From: FEN-1279 sp964501535
Lineage (GTDB): Bacteria > Bacteroidota > Ignavibacteria > Tepidaquicellales > Tepidaquicellaceae
DNA: 64,000 nucleotides
Assembly: GCA_964501535.1 (NCBI GenBank)
Contig: CAZCSV010000002.1
Span: 248,001-312,000, forward strand
Reading direction: 5' to 3'
Shown here piece by piece: positions 52,927 to 61,943 of this stretch. Both the position numbers and the translations under genes were made by a program. The notes beneath the pieces were generated by a model. That model did not search any database, was not told the origin of the DNA, and was given only the letters and a program-made list of their open reading frames with translations. How positions within the stretch are numbered: position 1 is the first letter of the stretch; the number at the start of each line of letters is the position of its first letter.

Positions 52927-54480
52927 TTAAATATTTATTAATATTCTCTTTCCAAATACCTCCTCAAATAAATCCTTTCTCATATTCGCGCCCCAGATTT
53001 CGAGTTCGGGATTTGTATTGTTTTCTGTTTTTACAAAGAAAAGAAATTCTTTTTCGTGCTCTTCTACTTTTATGTCTTTAATTACGGAGTTATGCCCCCG
53101 ATCGAGTCCGTCTGCGATACGCAGAATCGCGGATAGTTTTTTGACTCTTTCCTTATTTTTCGGCGAGAGTTTATTAAAATTTTCGTGTTTGATTTTCGGA
53201 TTGGATTTCCTGTGATAGCGGGCTATGTTTGCAATTATTTCTATGTCTTCATCGTTGAATCCGAGGAGTTCGCAATTCCGAATCAGGTAATATGAATGTC
53301 TATGGTGCTGGGAGTGAGACAGGCTGTGACCGATATCGTGTAAAATTGCCGCGGCTTCCAGATATTCTTCGTCTTTACCCGTCAGATTAAAATCTTTTGC
53401 GATCTGCTCGAAGATTCTCAAAGAAAGCTTGAGAACCTGTTCGGAATGAGGTTTATCGTACCTGCAATTTTCCGCCAGGTTAATGATGCTTCTGTATCTG
53501 ATATCGCTTAAATCTTCTTTAAGAAGTGTATTGTGCTCTCTGTCGATGGTATCGAGCAGAATTCCTTCTCTCAAGGAAAAATTCGACAGAGTAATATTTC
53601 CCAGCTTCAGTTCCAGAAAAATCTGTTCGAGTATGATTGCTCCCGAAGTAATAATATCAGTCCTGTCCTGGTCGAGTCCTTTGATTTCCTTTATATCCGA
53701 TACTTTTTCGCATTTTGTTATTCTCTTTAGTGTCTTATAAAGAGACTCTTTATGATATGTGAAGTTATTATAATTAAATTGTTCGTCGATTATATTTTGC
53801 TCTTCGGCATTTATAATCATTCCTATGTTTGTTATTGTTCCCGAAGTGCCGACGGCATTTTTGAAATTGTATTCGCTTATTTCTCTTATGACAGGATTAA
53901 TAATACTCTTCACATACATTCTTGCATCTTCGATATTTGTTTTTCTGAATTTACCGTCCGGGAAGAATTTTTCGGTTAACCTTACGGCTCCTATTTTAAT
54001 GCTGTTTGCATGAAGTACATTTCCTTTTTCACCTATAAGAAATTCCGTGCTTCCACCGCCAATATCAATCAGAAGAATTTTTTCGTTAAAAACCGGCAGA
54101 GCCTGCAGGACGCCAAGGTATATCAGTCGTGCTTCTTCAAATCCCGATACAATTTCAATTTTAATTCTTGTCGAATCGAAAACCCTGTCAATAAATTCGT
54201 TTTTATTCAGAGCTTCCCGAGTAGCACTGGTTGCCACTGCTCTTACATCGGCATCAAAGGAATCGCATATTAATTTAAACCTTTTCAATGTGGCAATTCC
54301 TCTTTGCATAGCATCTTCCGAAAGATATTTCATTTCGGCCGAGCTTTTCCCGAGGCGTACCACTTCTTTTTCGCGTGTAAGTATTTTTATCGCACCTTTT
54401 TCGTTAACTTTTGCGACGACGAGGTGAAATGAATTCGTACCGATATCGATGGCGGCTAATATTTTTTCTTTTTGATTCAT
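52927..54480 (-). CDS. ppx: Ppx/GppA phosphatase family protein
   Basis: The 517-residue protein has the ASKHA-fold Ppx/GppA core (AAIDIGTNSFHLVVAKV, LLIDIGGGSTEFLIG, GTSGTITNIG; about 1-310) and a C-terminal HD-type domain (AAILHDIGHSLSHSQHHRHSYYLI, about 385-410), as in exopolyphosphatase/pppGpp phosphatase. It degrades polyphosphate or pppGpp. It overlaps the GT9 gene by one base at the 3' end of the folB-folK-dNK-DUF4834-GT9 run. Confidence 0.92.
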   Translation of the reverse strand: MNQKEKILAAIDIGTNSFHLVVAKVNEKGAIKILTREKEVVRLGKSSAEMKYLSEDAMQRGIATLKRFKLICDSFDADVRAVATSATREALNKNEFIDRVFDSTRIKIEIVSGFEEARLIYLGVLQALPVFNEKILLIDIGGGSTEFLIGEKGNVLHANSIKIGAVRLTEKFFPDGKFRKTNIEDARMYVKSIINPVIREISEYNFKNAVGTSGTITNIGMIINAEEQNIIDEQFNYNNFTYHKESLYKTLKRITKCEKVSDIKEIKGLDQDRTDIITSGAIILEQIFLELKLGNITLSNFSLREGILLDTIDREHNTLLKEDLSDIRYRSIINLAENCRYDKPHSEQVLKLSLRIFEQIAKDFNLTGKDEEYLEAAAILHDIGHSLSHSQHHRHSYYLIRNCELLGFNDEDIEIIANIARYHRKSNPKIKHENFNKLSPKNKERVKKLSAILRIADGLDRGHNSVIKDIKVEEHEKEFLFFVKTENNTNPELEIWGANMRKDLFEEVFGKRILINI

Positions 54481-55556
54481 TAATTATTTAGCATTTCGCA
54501 GGCTTTGTTGAACACATCAACAACGGTGATTTCATTTATGTCCTGTGATTTAGACTGTATGTACGTTCCGTTTTCGTTGAGCGGTCCCCATTCATAAGCA
54601 TTAGTCGGTCCGAAAAGCCCGATAACTTTAGTATTAACCATAGCCGCAACGTGCATAGTTCCAGTATCATTTGTAATGAAGAGGTCTGATTTAGCGAGTA
54701 TGGCACCTACTTCCCTGATCGGGTTGTATAGGACAATAGTCCGGATACCTGATTTTGAAAGGCGATGGGTCAATTCATCGGTAATTTCCCTATCTATCGG
54801 TCCAGAATTTATTAAAATATAAGGATTATATTTTTTATGGAGCAGTACAATTAATTCCGTAAAATTATCAATACTCCATCTGTTTGCGACTTTTCCGGCT
54901 CCCGGCTGGAAGGCGAATATTTTTTTATTTTTTTCGGATAAATTAGTACTGATGAATTCGTCCGCATATTTTTTTTCTTCTTCGGATAAGCCGATTCGCA
55001 AATCATTTTTATCCTCGTCCGTCAGGTCGCAATCGATTTGTCTGACTATGTCAAGATTTCTTTCGGTTTGATGAAGCTTAAGTTTGTCCCAGTGAAAATC
55101 GGATTTTACATTCAGAAGATAGTCAACTTTGTTTCGTTTTCCGTTTATGCTTTTTACGCCTATTCTGATTATTGCTCGGGAAAAATAATTAATAAAGTGA
55201 GAAGTCCTTGATACGGAAACAGTAGAAGGCACGATACCGATGTCAAAGTGACTTCCTCTTAATTTCTTAAAGAAAGCGAATATATGTTTGGCTGTGGATT
55301 TGTTGAATATCAATACTTCGTTTATATACGGATTTACATCGCCGTAAACGATATTATAGTTTGTAACGGAAGCAACCAGAGTAATTTTTGCCTCAGGATA
55401 TTTTTTTTTCAAGGCGGCAAAAAGGGGTAGAGAGCACAGCATATCTCCAATCTGGTTGTGTTGCCGCACGACGAGAATATTCTTCACATCCAATTTATCG
55501 ATTTCTTCTTTGGAAATTTCTTTTGAATCAAGGAAAAGCTTCAGTATACTCTGCAT
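54480..55556 (-). CDS. Family 9 glycosyltransferase (heptosyltransferase-like)
   Basis: The 358-residue GT-B protein has VVRQHNQIGDMLCSLPLF (about 30-47), FAFQPGAGKVANRW and FITNDTGTMHVAAM with GLFGPTNAYEWGP, the conserved ADP-heptose-binding residues of GT9. It likely adds heptose or a related sugar to the lipopolysaccharide core. It is in an operon with the small DUF4834-type gene (9 bp upstream) and ppx (1-bp overlap). Confidence 0.88.
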   Translation of the reverse strand: MQSILKLFLDSKEISKEEIDKLDVKNILVVRQHNQIGDMLCSLPLFAALKKKYPEAKITLVASVTNYNIVYGDVNPYINEVLIFNKSTAKHIFAFFKKLRGSHFDIGIVPSTVSVSRTSHFINYFSRAIIRIGVKSINGKRNKVDYLLNVKSDFHWDKLKLHQTERNLDIVRQIDCDLTDEDKNDLRIGLSEEEKKYADEFISTNLSEKNKKIFAFQPGAGKVANRWSIDNFTELIVLLHKKYNPYILINSGPIDREITDELTHRLSKSGIRTIVLYNPIREVGAILAKSDLFITNDTGTMHVAAMVNTKVIGLFGPTNAYEWGPLNENGTYIQSKSQDINEITVVDVFNKACEMLNN

Positions 55557-55565
55557 CGGTTCTTT

Positions 55566-55757
55566 TTATTTAATTTCTTCGAAATCGGCATCGACAATTT
55601 TGGATTTATCCAGTTTTTCCGATTCCTTATTTATCTTTGGATTCCGGGGCGGAGTGTTAACACGGGTTCTTTTTCTGAATATATTCAGAAGCAGTTTAAG
55701 TACGGAGAAAATAATAAATGTTAAAACAATATAAATAATAAATCTAAGCAAATTCAC
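55566..55757 (-). CDS. Small DUF4834-type membrane protein
   Basis: The 63-residue protein has one N-terminal membrane helix (about 4-26), a basic linker and the C-terminal motif IVDADFEEIK, characteristic of the DUF4834 family of Bacteroidota. The function is unknown. It starts 2 bp after the deoxynucleoside kinase gene and ends 9 bp before the GT9 gene, so it is certainly part of the same transcript. Confidence 0.75.
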   Translation of the reverse strand: MNLLRFIIYIVLTFIIFSVLKLLLNIFRKRTRVNTPPRNPKINKESEKLDKSKIVDADFEEIK

Positions 55758-55759
55758 TC

Positions 55760-56422
55760 CTAACCATTAGCGATTTTTTTTTGGGGGGGATTGAAATATT
55801 CGAGTACGGGGTGGTCGGATTTTAAAATTTCATTAACAAGATTATCGAAATCCTCCTCATTGTTTACGAAATCGATGTTTGTGGAATTTACTATCATAAC
55901 CTTAGAAGCTTTGTATCTGAAGAAAAAATAATTATAGCCTTCCGTTAAATCTTTTATATATTCCTCACTTATGGTTTTTTCGACATTTCTGTCCCTGTGT
56001 CTGATATTAAACATCAGGCGTTCAACGGTGGATTGAAGATAGATGATCAAATCTGGTACGGGAACTGACCTTTCGATGAAGGAGACTATTTTTTCATATA
56101 AAACAAGTTCGTCATCCTGAAGATTAAGATATGCGAAAATTTTATCCTTTTCAAAAATGTAATCCGATATCACATAATTATGGAACAGGTCCTCGTGTCT
56201 GAGTTCCTGAAGCTGTTTATATCTTGTCAGCAGAAAATAAATCTGGGTATGGAAAGCATATCTTTTGGGATTCTTGTAAAACTTCTCGAGGAAAGGATTA
56301 TCTTCGAAATTTTCGAGCACGAGTTTTGCGTTTAATTTCTGTGCAATTTTTTTAGCCAGGGTTGTTTTCCCTGCACCTATTACGCCTTCAATCGCTATAT
56401 ACCTGATTTTTTTTTCTTCCAA
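55760..56422 (-). CDS. Deoxynucleoside kinase
   Basis: The 220-residue protein has P-loop EGVIGAGKTTLAKK (about 13-26), LVLENFEDNPFLEKFY, the ERS-like SFIERSVPVPDLIIYLQ, and the RHRDRN lid (about 155-160), as in the dCK/dGK family of deoxynucleoside kinases. It phosphorylates deoxyadenosine, deoxyguanosine or deoxycytidine for salvage. It is located in a run with folB and folK, 19 bp after folK. The specific substrate cannot be told. Confidence 0.9.
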   Translation of the reverse strand: MEEKKIRYIAIEGVIGAGKTTLAKKIAQKLNAKLVLENFEDNPFLEKFYKNPKRYAFHTQIYFLLTRYKQLQELRHEDLFHNYVISDYIFEKDKIFAYLNLQDDELVLYEKIVSFIERSVPVPDLIIYLQSTVERLMFNIRHRDRNVEKTISEEYIKDLTEGYNYFFFRYKASKVMIVNSTNIDFVNNEEDFDNLVNEILKSDHPVLEYFNPPQKKIANG

Positions 56423-56441
56423 GATATTTTAAAATGATTTT

Positions 56442-56918
56442 CTACAATTTTACGACATCCGAGATGTCTGTTGTATTCTCCAGTAATTCTTTTACGGTTC
56501 TGTTAAAGACCGGATGAATTAATCCCGGATTAAGCTCGCACAAAGGCACGAGAACAAATTTTCTTCTGTGGATTTCGGGATGCGGGATATTAATATATTC
56601 ATTTTTCAAAACGATATCGTTGTAGAATAATACATCAATGTCTATTTCTCTTTTACACCATTTCTCCCGATTTTTCCTCCCCAGAGCGATTTCAATTTCT
56701 TTTAATTCAATTAAAAGCTCTTCGGGGTTCAGCGTTGTCTCGGCTTCCAGTACCAGATTCAAAAATTCATCTTGTTTTTTAATTCCCCAGGGTTCAGTTT
56801 TATAAACAGAAGAACTTTTTAATACATTCGTTTTATTTATTTCCGAAATTGCTTTTACGGCTGAATTTAAATAATTCAGTCTGTCATCAATATTTGAACC
56901 CAGTCCGAGATAAATCAA
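56442..56918 (-). CDS. folK: HPPK, 6-hydroxymethyl-dihydropterin pyrophosphokinase
   Basis: The 158-residue protein has YLGLGSNIDDR, TEPWGIKKQDEFLNLVLEAET, ALGRKNREKWCKREIDIDVLFY and IPHPEIHRRKFVLVPLCE, all the conserved HPPK blocks with the two metal-binding Asp residues in DIDVLF. It transfers pyrophosphate from ATP to the pterin in folate synthesis. It starts 2 bp after folB, the preceding step. Confidence 0.95.
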   Translation of the reverse strand: MIYLGLGSNIDDRLNYLNSAVKAISEINKTNVLKSSSVYKTEPWGIKKQDEFLNLVLEAETTLNPEELLIELKEIEIALGRKNREKWCKREIDIDVLFYNDIVLKNEYINIPHPEIHRRKFVLVPLCELNPGLIHPVFNRTVKELLENTTDISDVVKL

Positions 56919-56920
56919 AA

Positions 56921-57283
56921 TTATTTTTCTAATATGTTAATAATCTCAATTGAATCAATAATACCCAGCGGAGCATTCGGTTTTCTCACGCTTACTTTAA
57001 CGATTTTCACCTGTTCAAATTTCTTTAATACCTCTTCGCAAATTTTCAAATTGACCGTCTCAATTAAACTAAATTTCTGTTTGCTGAAAATTTCGCTTAC
57101 AAGGTTGTATACAGAGAGATAATCGACGGTCTTGCTGAGCTTATCGCTGTGATTAAGTTTACTCAAATCACACTGCATTTCTATGTCAACTTCGAACTGG
57201 TTTCCGTATTTCTTTTCATATTCAAGGTCACCGTGGTAAGCGTAAAACTTAGCATTATTAATCTTTATTGTAGTAAGTTTCAA
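56921..57283 (-). CDS. folB: Dihydroneopterin aldolase
   Basis: The 120-residue protein has FYAYHGDLEYEKKYGNQFEVD (about 14-33), TVDYLSVYNLV, SLIETVNLKICEEVL with the conserved Glu, and VSVRKPNAPLG with the catalytic Lys, typical of FolB. It cleaves dihydroneopterin to the HPPK substrate. It is the first gene of the six-gene run ending at 52927 and begins 11 bp after the sucD stop, so sucD may be co-transcribed. Confidence 0.95.
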   Translation of the reverse strand: MKLTTIKINNAKFYAYHGDLEYEKKYGNQFEVDIEMQCDLSKLNHSDKLSKTVDYLSVYNLVSEIFSKQKFSLIETVNLKICEEVLKKFEQVKIVKVSVRKPNAPLGIIDSIEIINILEK

Positions 57284-57294
57284 AATATTCTATA

Positions 57295-58293
57295 TTATTT
57301 TCTTACTTTCTTTTTCTTGATTACTTTTACTTTCTTAATTTTTTTTGCTGACTTTATTACAATTTTTTTCTTCCTTGCTGTTTTTAATTGTATTTTTTTC
57401 TTGAATTTCTCCAGGGCATTTTTCACCGTTATTCCAATACTGGCCGGAGAATCGGCGACCGCAATACCGCATTTTTGCAGTGTGGTTATTTTTTCGTCAG
57501 CAGTACCTTTTCCGCCTGAAATTATTGCTCCGGCATGTCCCATTCTTCTGCCGGGAGGTGCTGTTTTACCCGCAATAAAACCGATTACAGGTTTCTTTAC
57601 ATATTTCTTAACATAGTATGCGGCTTCTTCTTCAGCGTTTCCTCCGATTTCACCAATCATTAATATTGCTTCGGTATTTTTATCTTCGTTAAACAGTTTT
57701 ATCGCATCCAGGAATCTTGTCCCGATAACAGGGTCACCGCCAATTCCTATGCATGTTGACTGTCCGATTCCGAGTTTTGTCAACTGGTCAACGGCTTCAT
57801 AAGTAAGAGTTCCGCTTCTTGAAATTACCCCGACTTTACCTTTTTTGTGAATGAAACCGGGCATGATACCAATCTTACATTCACCCGGAGAAATTATGCC
57901 AGGGCAGTTTGGACCGATAAATCTGACCGAATGTCCGTTTTTGTTTTTACTTTGAACATAGTCATAGACTTTAATCATATCTTTCGTCGGGACGCCTTCA
58001 GTTATGCACACTATAACATTTATTCCCGCGTCTGCGGCTTCGACTATCGCATCGGCTGCAAAAGATGACGGTACGAATATAACGGATACGTTCGCACCTT
58101 TTTTCGTCACAGCCTCTTTAACGGAATTGAATATTGGAATTTTTTCCTGAAAAAATGTACCGCCTTTACCGGGTGTCACTCCAGCGACCACATTGGTTCC
58201 ATATTCAATCATTTGTGCAGTGTGGAAAGTTCCTTCGGAGCCTGTTATTCCCTGTACTACGACTTTAGATTTTTTGTTAACAAGTATACTCAT
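57295..58293 (-). CDS. sucD: Succinate-CoA ligase alpha subunit with lysine-rich tail
   Basis: The 332-residue protein has the CoA-binding [42 protein letters not shown] and the active-site histidine in [11 protein letters not shown] (about 248). Normal SucD has about 290 residues and ends near here; this one continues for about 38 residues with a run of Lys/Arg/Ile/Val (20 of the last 35 are basic). SucD binds CoA and forms phospho-His in the citric-acid-cycle enzyme. No sucC is adjacent. The tail is described in the findings. Confidence 0.93.
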   Translation of the reverse strand: MSILVNKKSKVVVQGITGSEGTFHTAQMIEYGTNVVAGVTPGKGGTFFQEKIPIFNSVKEAVTKKGANVSVIFVPSSFAADAIVEAADAGINVIVCITEGVPTKDMIKVYDYVQSKNKNGHSVRFIGPNCPGIISPGECKIGIMPGFIHKKGKVGVISRSGTLTYEAVDQLTKLGIGQSTCIGIGGDPVIGTRFLDAIKLFNEDKNTEAILMIGEIGGNAEEEAAYYVKKYVKKPVIGFIAGKTAPPGRRMGHAGAIISGGKGTADEKITTLQKCGIAVADSPASIGITVKNALEKFKKKIQLKTARKKKIVIKSAKKIKKVKVIKKKKVRK

Positions 58294-58308
58294 TTGTAAT
58301 TAATTTAG

Positions 58309-58995
58309 TTATTTAACAACATTGCTTTTAATTTTCCATTTACCGCTTTGGTCGGCAACCAGGTTATAGGTAACGGTAATCTCCTTTTCCTCTTCTTTAC
58401 CGTTGACGGTTTGAGTTTGTTTAATCTTGACTTTTACCGATGCATTACCGTCTTTTTGCGATAAAACCTGCGGCTCCTGGGTTACAATAAATTTCTTTGT
58501 GTTCTTATAGCTTTTTTTGAAACTTTCCGCAGACCTTGTCTCCCATGTTTCGCTGGCTTTCTTCATATTTGCATCGTAGGTTTTGCTGTCGGCAATACCT
58601 CTTTTAATATACTCCAGATAATCCGTAACAGCCGTAACCGGGTTATCGAGTCTTTTATTCAATTCTTTTTCCTTATCGGAAATTTTTTTATCGTCTTTTT
58701 TGGTTTTGACTTTGCTTGTATCTTTTGCGGTTTTTGTGGTATCTTTAATGTCAGTTTTTTTATCTTTTAGTTTTCCGGATGTATCCTGTGCAATCAGTCT
58801 GTCTTCCCATTCCTTAAGCTGTTGTTCCTTAATCCTTAAAAACTCTTCCTTATCCTTAAGTTCTTTTTCCTTATCTGAAGAGACTTCCTGTTGAGGGGGA
58901 ATTTGCTGGTTCTGGTCGTCATCCTTATTACAGGAATACAAGAATATAAATGTAAAAAGAAAAACAAACGGTATTATAAATTTAATTGTTTTCAT
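58309..58995 (-). CDS. Hypothetical lipoprotein with coiled coil
   Basis: The 228-residue product has a lipoprotein signal (lipobox FLYSCNK, Cys about 22), a long charged coiled-coil-like stretch (about 40-110: KELKDKEEFLRIKEQQLKE and a Lys/Asp/Thr-rich linker) and a C-terminal domain (about 115-228) resembling the NTF2-like/DUF4878-type folds of secreted proteins (VTAVTDYLEYIKRG...KWKIKSNVVK). It lies 15 bp ahead of sucD on the same strand. No specific function can be given. Confidence 0.65.
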   Translation of the reverse strand: MKTIKFIIPFVFLFTFIFLYSCNKDDDQNQQIPPQQEVSSDKEKELKDKEEFLRIKEQQLKEWEDRLIAQDTSGKLKDKKTDIKDTTKTAKDTSKVKTKKDDKKISDKEKELNKRLDNPVTAVTDYLEYIKRGIADSKTYDANMKKASETWETRSAESFKKSYKNTKKFIVTQEPQVLSQKDGNASVKVKIKQTQTVNGKEEEKEITVTYNLVADQSGKWKIKSNVVK

Positions 58996-59316
58996 TTTTT
59001 TTGTTTAAATTAGTATCAAAATAATTTATTTCATTTTTATATTCAATTGATTATTTATGAATGTATAACTCTGAAGGTAAGAGATAAAAAATTTGTATGG
59101 TTTCATGCATAATAAACCGGCAGTTATTTTTATGAGTTTTTAAATAAAAATATTGAATTCTGTAATAATATTTTAAATGTTTAATTATAACTTGATAAAA
59201 GAATTGGTAAATATTAATTTGAAAGTTATTCATACATTGAGCTTTTATGAAAGCGGTGAACAACAGCAAGTGTTTTTCGTAATTTTAAAAGGAAAAAATC
59301 CCATTAGATTGGTGTG
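58996..59316. other. Gene-free divergent promoter region
   Basis: These 321 bp separate divergent genes. The sequence is very AT-rich with no convincing reading frame (a 72-codon minus frame lacks a ribosome site and protein-like composition), no terminator hairpin and no riboswitch fold that I recognise. It probably holds the two promoters. Confidence 0.5.
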
Positions 59317-59949
59317 ATGCAGATAAGTATATTAAAAATCAATATAATAGTTTTGTTGTTGACAGGACTTTTACATTCACAGAGTGTTAATAAAGATGAC
59401 GGGAAATCAAATTTGGAAATTATTACGAATTTACTGAATAAAAATCTCGGATTAGTCGAAAATCAGTTTGTAATATTGGGAAAGGATAAAGTTTTTTGCC
59501 TTAGTATAAAGGGAAACGGAAATTGTCCGGAATATTTTAACAAGGTATTCAGTCAGAAGTTCAGTGACGTAAAGATAGTGAACGAATCTGCGTGTTCCTC
59601 TTCGGATTACAGGATAGAATTTCGGAATGTGTACTTTTTGGTAAAGTATTACGAGATAACCGGTTCTGTAATCAAAAATAAAAAGGTCAAAAGGAATATT
59701 ACGGTTCAAAACGGATGCCGTATTTATCATAAAGAAACTGACAGCATTGTTTATATAAAAGAATCCGGTGAAACGCAAAGTGACGAGTTTTATCTTGATG
59801 ACCTTGAGGAAATAGAAAGAAGCAGTTACGGTTTTACGAAGGGGACCTTGCCGGAGCAGAGTTTTTGGGAGAAAGCGTTTATTCCGGGGATAGTAACACT
59901 GACTTCGGCTGCAGCAATTGTTTTATTTTTTGTTATCAGAAGCAAATGA
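59317..59949 (+). CDS. Hypothetical secreted/anchored protein
   Basis: From the ATG at 59317 (the frame also has a GTG three bases earlier) the 210-residue product has a signal peptide (about 1-22, ending LLHSQ), a beta-rich middle and a C-terminal hydrophobic segment (about 188-208, IVTLTSAAAIVLFFVI) followed by RSK, which may anchor it to the inner membrane. A pair of cysteines (CPEYF and ESACSS) may form a disulfide. It is the first gene of a run with bamD, a thioesterase and an ABC ATPase. Confidence 0.6.
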   Translation: MQISILKINIIVLLLTGLLHSQSVNKDDGKSNLEIITNLLNKNLGLVENQFVILGKDKVFCLSIKGNGNCPEYFNKVFSQKFSDVKIVNESACSSSDYRIEFRNVYFLVKYYEITGSVIKNKKVKRNITVQNGCRIYHKETDSIVYIKESGETQSDEFYLDDLEEIERSSYGFTKGTLPEQSFWEKAFIPGIVTLTSAAAIVLFFVIRSK

Positions 59950-59973
59950 AATTTGAAAGTATTATATACATTA

Positions 59974-60738
59974 ATGAAAAAATTACGATTAACTAATTAT
60001 CTATCCATATTAATATTATCGGTAGTAATTTATTCCTGTTCGTCATCCGGGGGCAGTGATATAAAGACAGATGACCCTGAAAAAGCGATGCTGATGGCTT
60101 TAAAAAATTACAGTGATAAGGATTATCTTGAGGCAATAGATGATTTTTCTTTGATCAAGATAAAATTTTCCGGGACAAAGATTGCGGATAAAGCACAGTA
60201 TTATTTGGCAATGTGTTATTACCAGAGGAAGGAATATATACTTGCGGCATCGGAATTTGAGTCTTTGATTAAAAATTTTTCCACGAGCACGTATATTGTT
60301 AAGGGAAGATTCAATCTTGCTATGTGCTATTACAATTTATCGCCGGATTTTTCACTGGACCAGATCTATACACAATACGCCATTATAGAATTTCAAAATT
60401 TCCTTGAATTATTTCCCAATGACAAGTTGGCATCCGATGCCGAATCGAAGATAAAAGAGCTAAAAAACAAGCTTGCATATAAGCAATACAAGAGCGGCGA
60501 ATTATATATGACAATGGATAATTATAAGGCAGCAATTTATTATTTTGAAAACGTTTTGCAGGAATACTTCGAAACCGATTATGCTGATGATGCATTGTAC
60601 GGTAAAATACAGGCATTGATAAAAAAGAAAAAAAACGAGGATGCTTTAAAGGAAGTGGAAAGATTTGAGAAGAAATTCCCGCAGAGTGAATATCTTAGCA
60701 GGGTTGAAAGAATTAAAAATAATTTGAGGGGACTGTGA
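59974..60738 (+). CDS. bamD: Outer-membrane assembly lipoprotein BamD
   Basis: From the ATG at 59974 (a TTG seven codons upstream is in frame but lies before the signal) the 254-residue product has lipobox VIYSCSSS and five TPR-like units such as AQYYLAMCYYQRKEYILAASEF and KAAIYYFENVLQEYFETDYADDALYGK, the arrangement of YfiO/BamD. BamD works with BamA to fold barrel proteins. It is followed by an acyl-CoA thioesterase gene whose GTG start overlaps the stop by 4 bp. It is far from the Omp85 gene at 587. Confidence 0.88.
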   Translation: MKKLRLTNYLSILILSVVIYSCSSSGGSDIKTDDPEKAMLMALKNYSDKDYLEAIDDFSLIKIKFSGTKIADKAQYYLAMCYYQRKEYILAASEFESLIKNFSTSTYIVKGRFNLAMCYYNLSPDFSLDQIYTQYAIIEFQNFLELFPNDKLASDAESKIKELKNKLAYKQYKSGELYMTMDNYKAAIYYFENVLQEYFETDYADDALYGKIQALIKKKKNEDALKEVERFEKKFPQSEYLSRVERIKNNLRGL

Positions 60739-61208
60739 GAACGGTAAAAGAATCACAGGTTGAAATGATAGAGCTGGTATTGCCGAACGATACTAACATG
60801 CTTGGTAATTTGCTCGGAGGGAGATTGATGCACTGGATCGATATTGCCGCTGCACTGTCTGCGTCAAGGCATTCGAATAATATAGCCGTCACTGCCGAAG
60901 TTGATAATCTGCAGTTCCATATGCCGATAAAACTCGGAGATATAGTAAGGCTGAAAGCATCGGTGAACAGAGCTTTCAGGACTTCAATGGAAGTAGGTGT
61001 AAGAGTTGAAGTGGAGAAAATAAAGACAGGCGAGATATTTCATTCCAACAGTGCTTATCTGACCTTCGTTAACGTGGACAGTGAAACAAAGAAACCGATA
61101 AAGGTGCCCGAAATAAAACCCGAGACAAAAGAAGAAATAAGGAGATACGAGCAGGCATCGAAGAGAAGAGAATACAGGTTAAAAAAGAAATCGGGACTGG
61201 TGGAATAA
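60735..61208 (+). CDS. Hotdog-fold acyl-CoA thioesterase
   Basis: The 157-residue protein has NMLGNLLGGRLMHWIDIAAAL (about 20-40) with the catalytic Asp, VDNLQFHMPIKLGDIV and SAYLTFVNVD, as in the YciA/BACH acyl-CoA thioesterases. It hydrolyses acyl-CoA to free acid and CoA. The start is GTG and overlaps the bamD stop (GTGA), implying translational coupling. The C-terminal 35 residues are charged and helical. Confidence 0.88.
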   Translation: MRTVKESQVEMIELVLPNDTNMLGNLLGGRLMHWIDIAAALSASRHSNNIAVTAEVDNLQFHMPIKLGDIVRLKASVNRAFRTSMEVGVRVEVEKIKTGEIFHSNSAYLTFVNVDSETKKPIKVPEIKPETKEEIRRYEQASKRREYRLKKKSGLVE

Positions 61209-61217
61209 GAGAATCTC

Positions 61218-61853
61218 ATGGACAAAATTAATCTGAAATGCACGGATATTACAAAGAGCTTCAACGGAAAAGTTGTTTTTAAAAATGTAAATATTAATCT
61301 CACCGAAAGTACATCGCTTGTGGTAAACGGGAGAAACGGAAGCGGAAAGTCAACTCTTCTAAAGGTAATATCTCATTTAATAAGGCTGGATAAGGGCAAA
61401 ATCGAATTAAAAATAAAAGACAAGTTAATATCGAAAGAAAAGTATTTCTCAAAAATCGGTTTTTTGTCGCCATATATAAATTTGTATGATGAGCTTACCG
61501 GACAGGAAAATCTCGATTTGTTTTATGACTTGAAAGTCGAACAAAAGAATAACAAGGCAGAGGAAATTAAATATTTGCTGGAGAAAGTCGGTTTATATAA
61601 AAGGAGAGATGAATTAATCAGAAACTATTCATCCGGGATGAAGCAGAGATTAAAGATAGCATTTGCCGTAATCAGCAAACCCGCCCTGCTCTTGATGGAT
61701 GAGCCGAGGACAAATCTCGACGATGAAGGGATATCCGTAGTATATAAAGTCGCAGAAGAACAAAAAGAGAGAGGTATCCTGATACTTGCCACGAACGAAA
61801 GGGATGACAACGAAATCTGTGAATCCAGTCTGAATATAGAAGAGTATAAATAA
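61218..61853 (+). CDS. ABC transporter ATPase, CcmA-like
   Basis: The 211-residue ATPase has Walker A NGRNGSGKST (about 36-45), Q-loop region GFLSPYINLYDELTGQENL, signature NYSSGMKQRLKI (about 137-148), Walker B LLLMDEP and a His-loop region where ATNERDDNE replaces the usual His, as in CcmA proteins, the haem-exporter ATPase. The size matches CcmA (about 205). It would complete the ccmC/D/E/F set at 2477-6115, but no CcmB is adjacent, so this is likely rather than certain. It starts 10 bp after the thioesterase gene. Confidence 0.72.
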   Translation: MDKINLKCTDITKSFNGKVVFKNVNINLTESTSLVVNGRNGSGKSTLLKVISHLIRLDKGKIELKIKDKLISKEKYFSKIGFLSPYINLYDELTGQENLDLFYDLKVEQKNNKAEEIKYLLEKVGLYKRRDELIRNYSSGMKQRLKIAFAVISKPALLLMDEPRTNLDDEGISVVYKVAEEQKERGILILATNERDDNEICESSLNIEEYK

Positions 61854-61943
61854 AGTGTTTCAAATTATCCCTTGACATTTCAATTTATTTATATTAAGTT
61901 GCTAATAACAACTTTTGTTAATAGCAAATAAAACTTTAAAGAT

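Noticed and set aside
59051..59269. A 72-codon minus-strand frame in the divergent gap
   Set aside because: Tyr/Phe/Ile/Asn-rich content typical of AT-rich noncoding DNA and no ribosome site.
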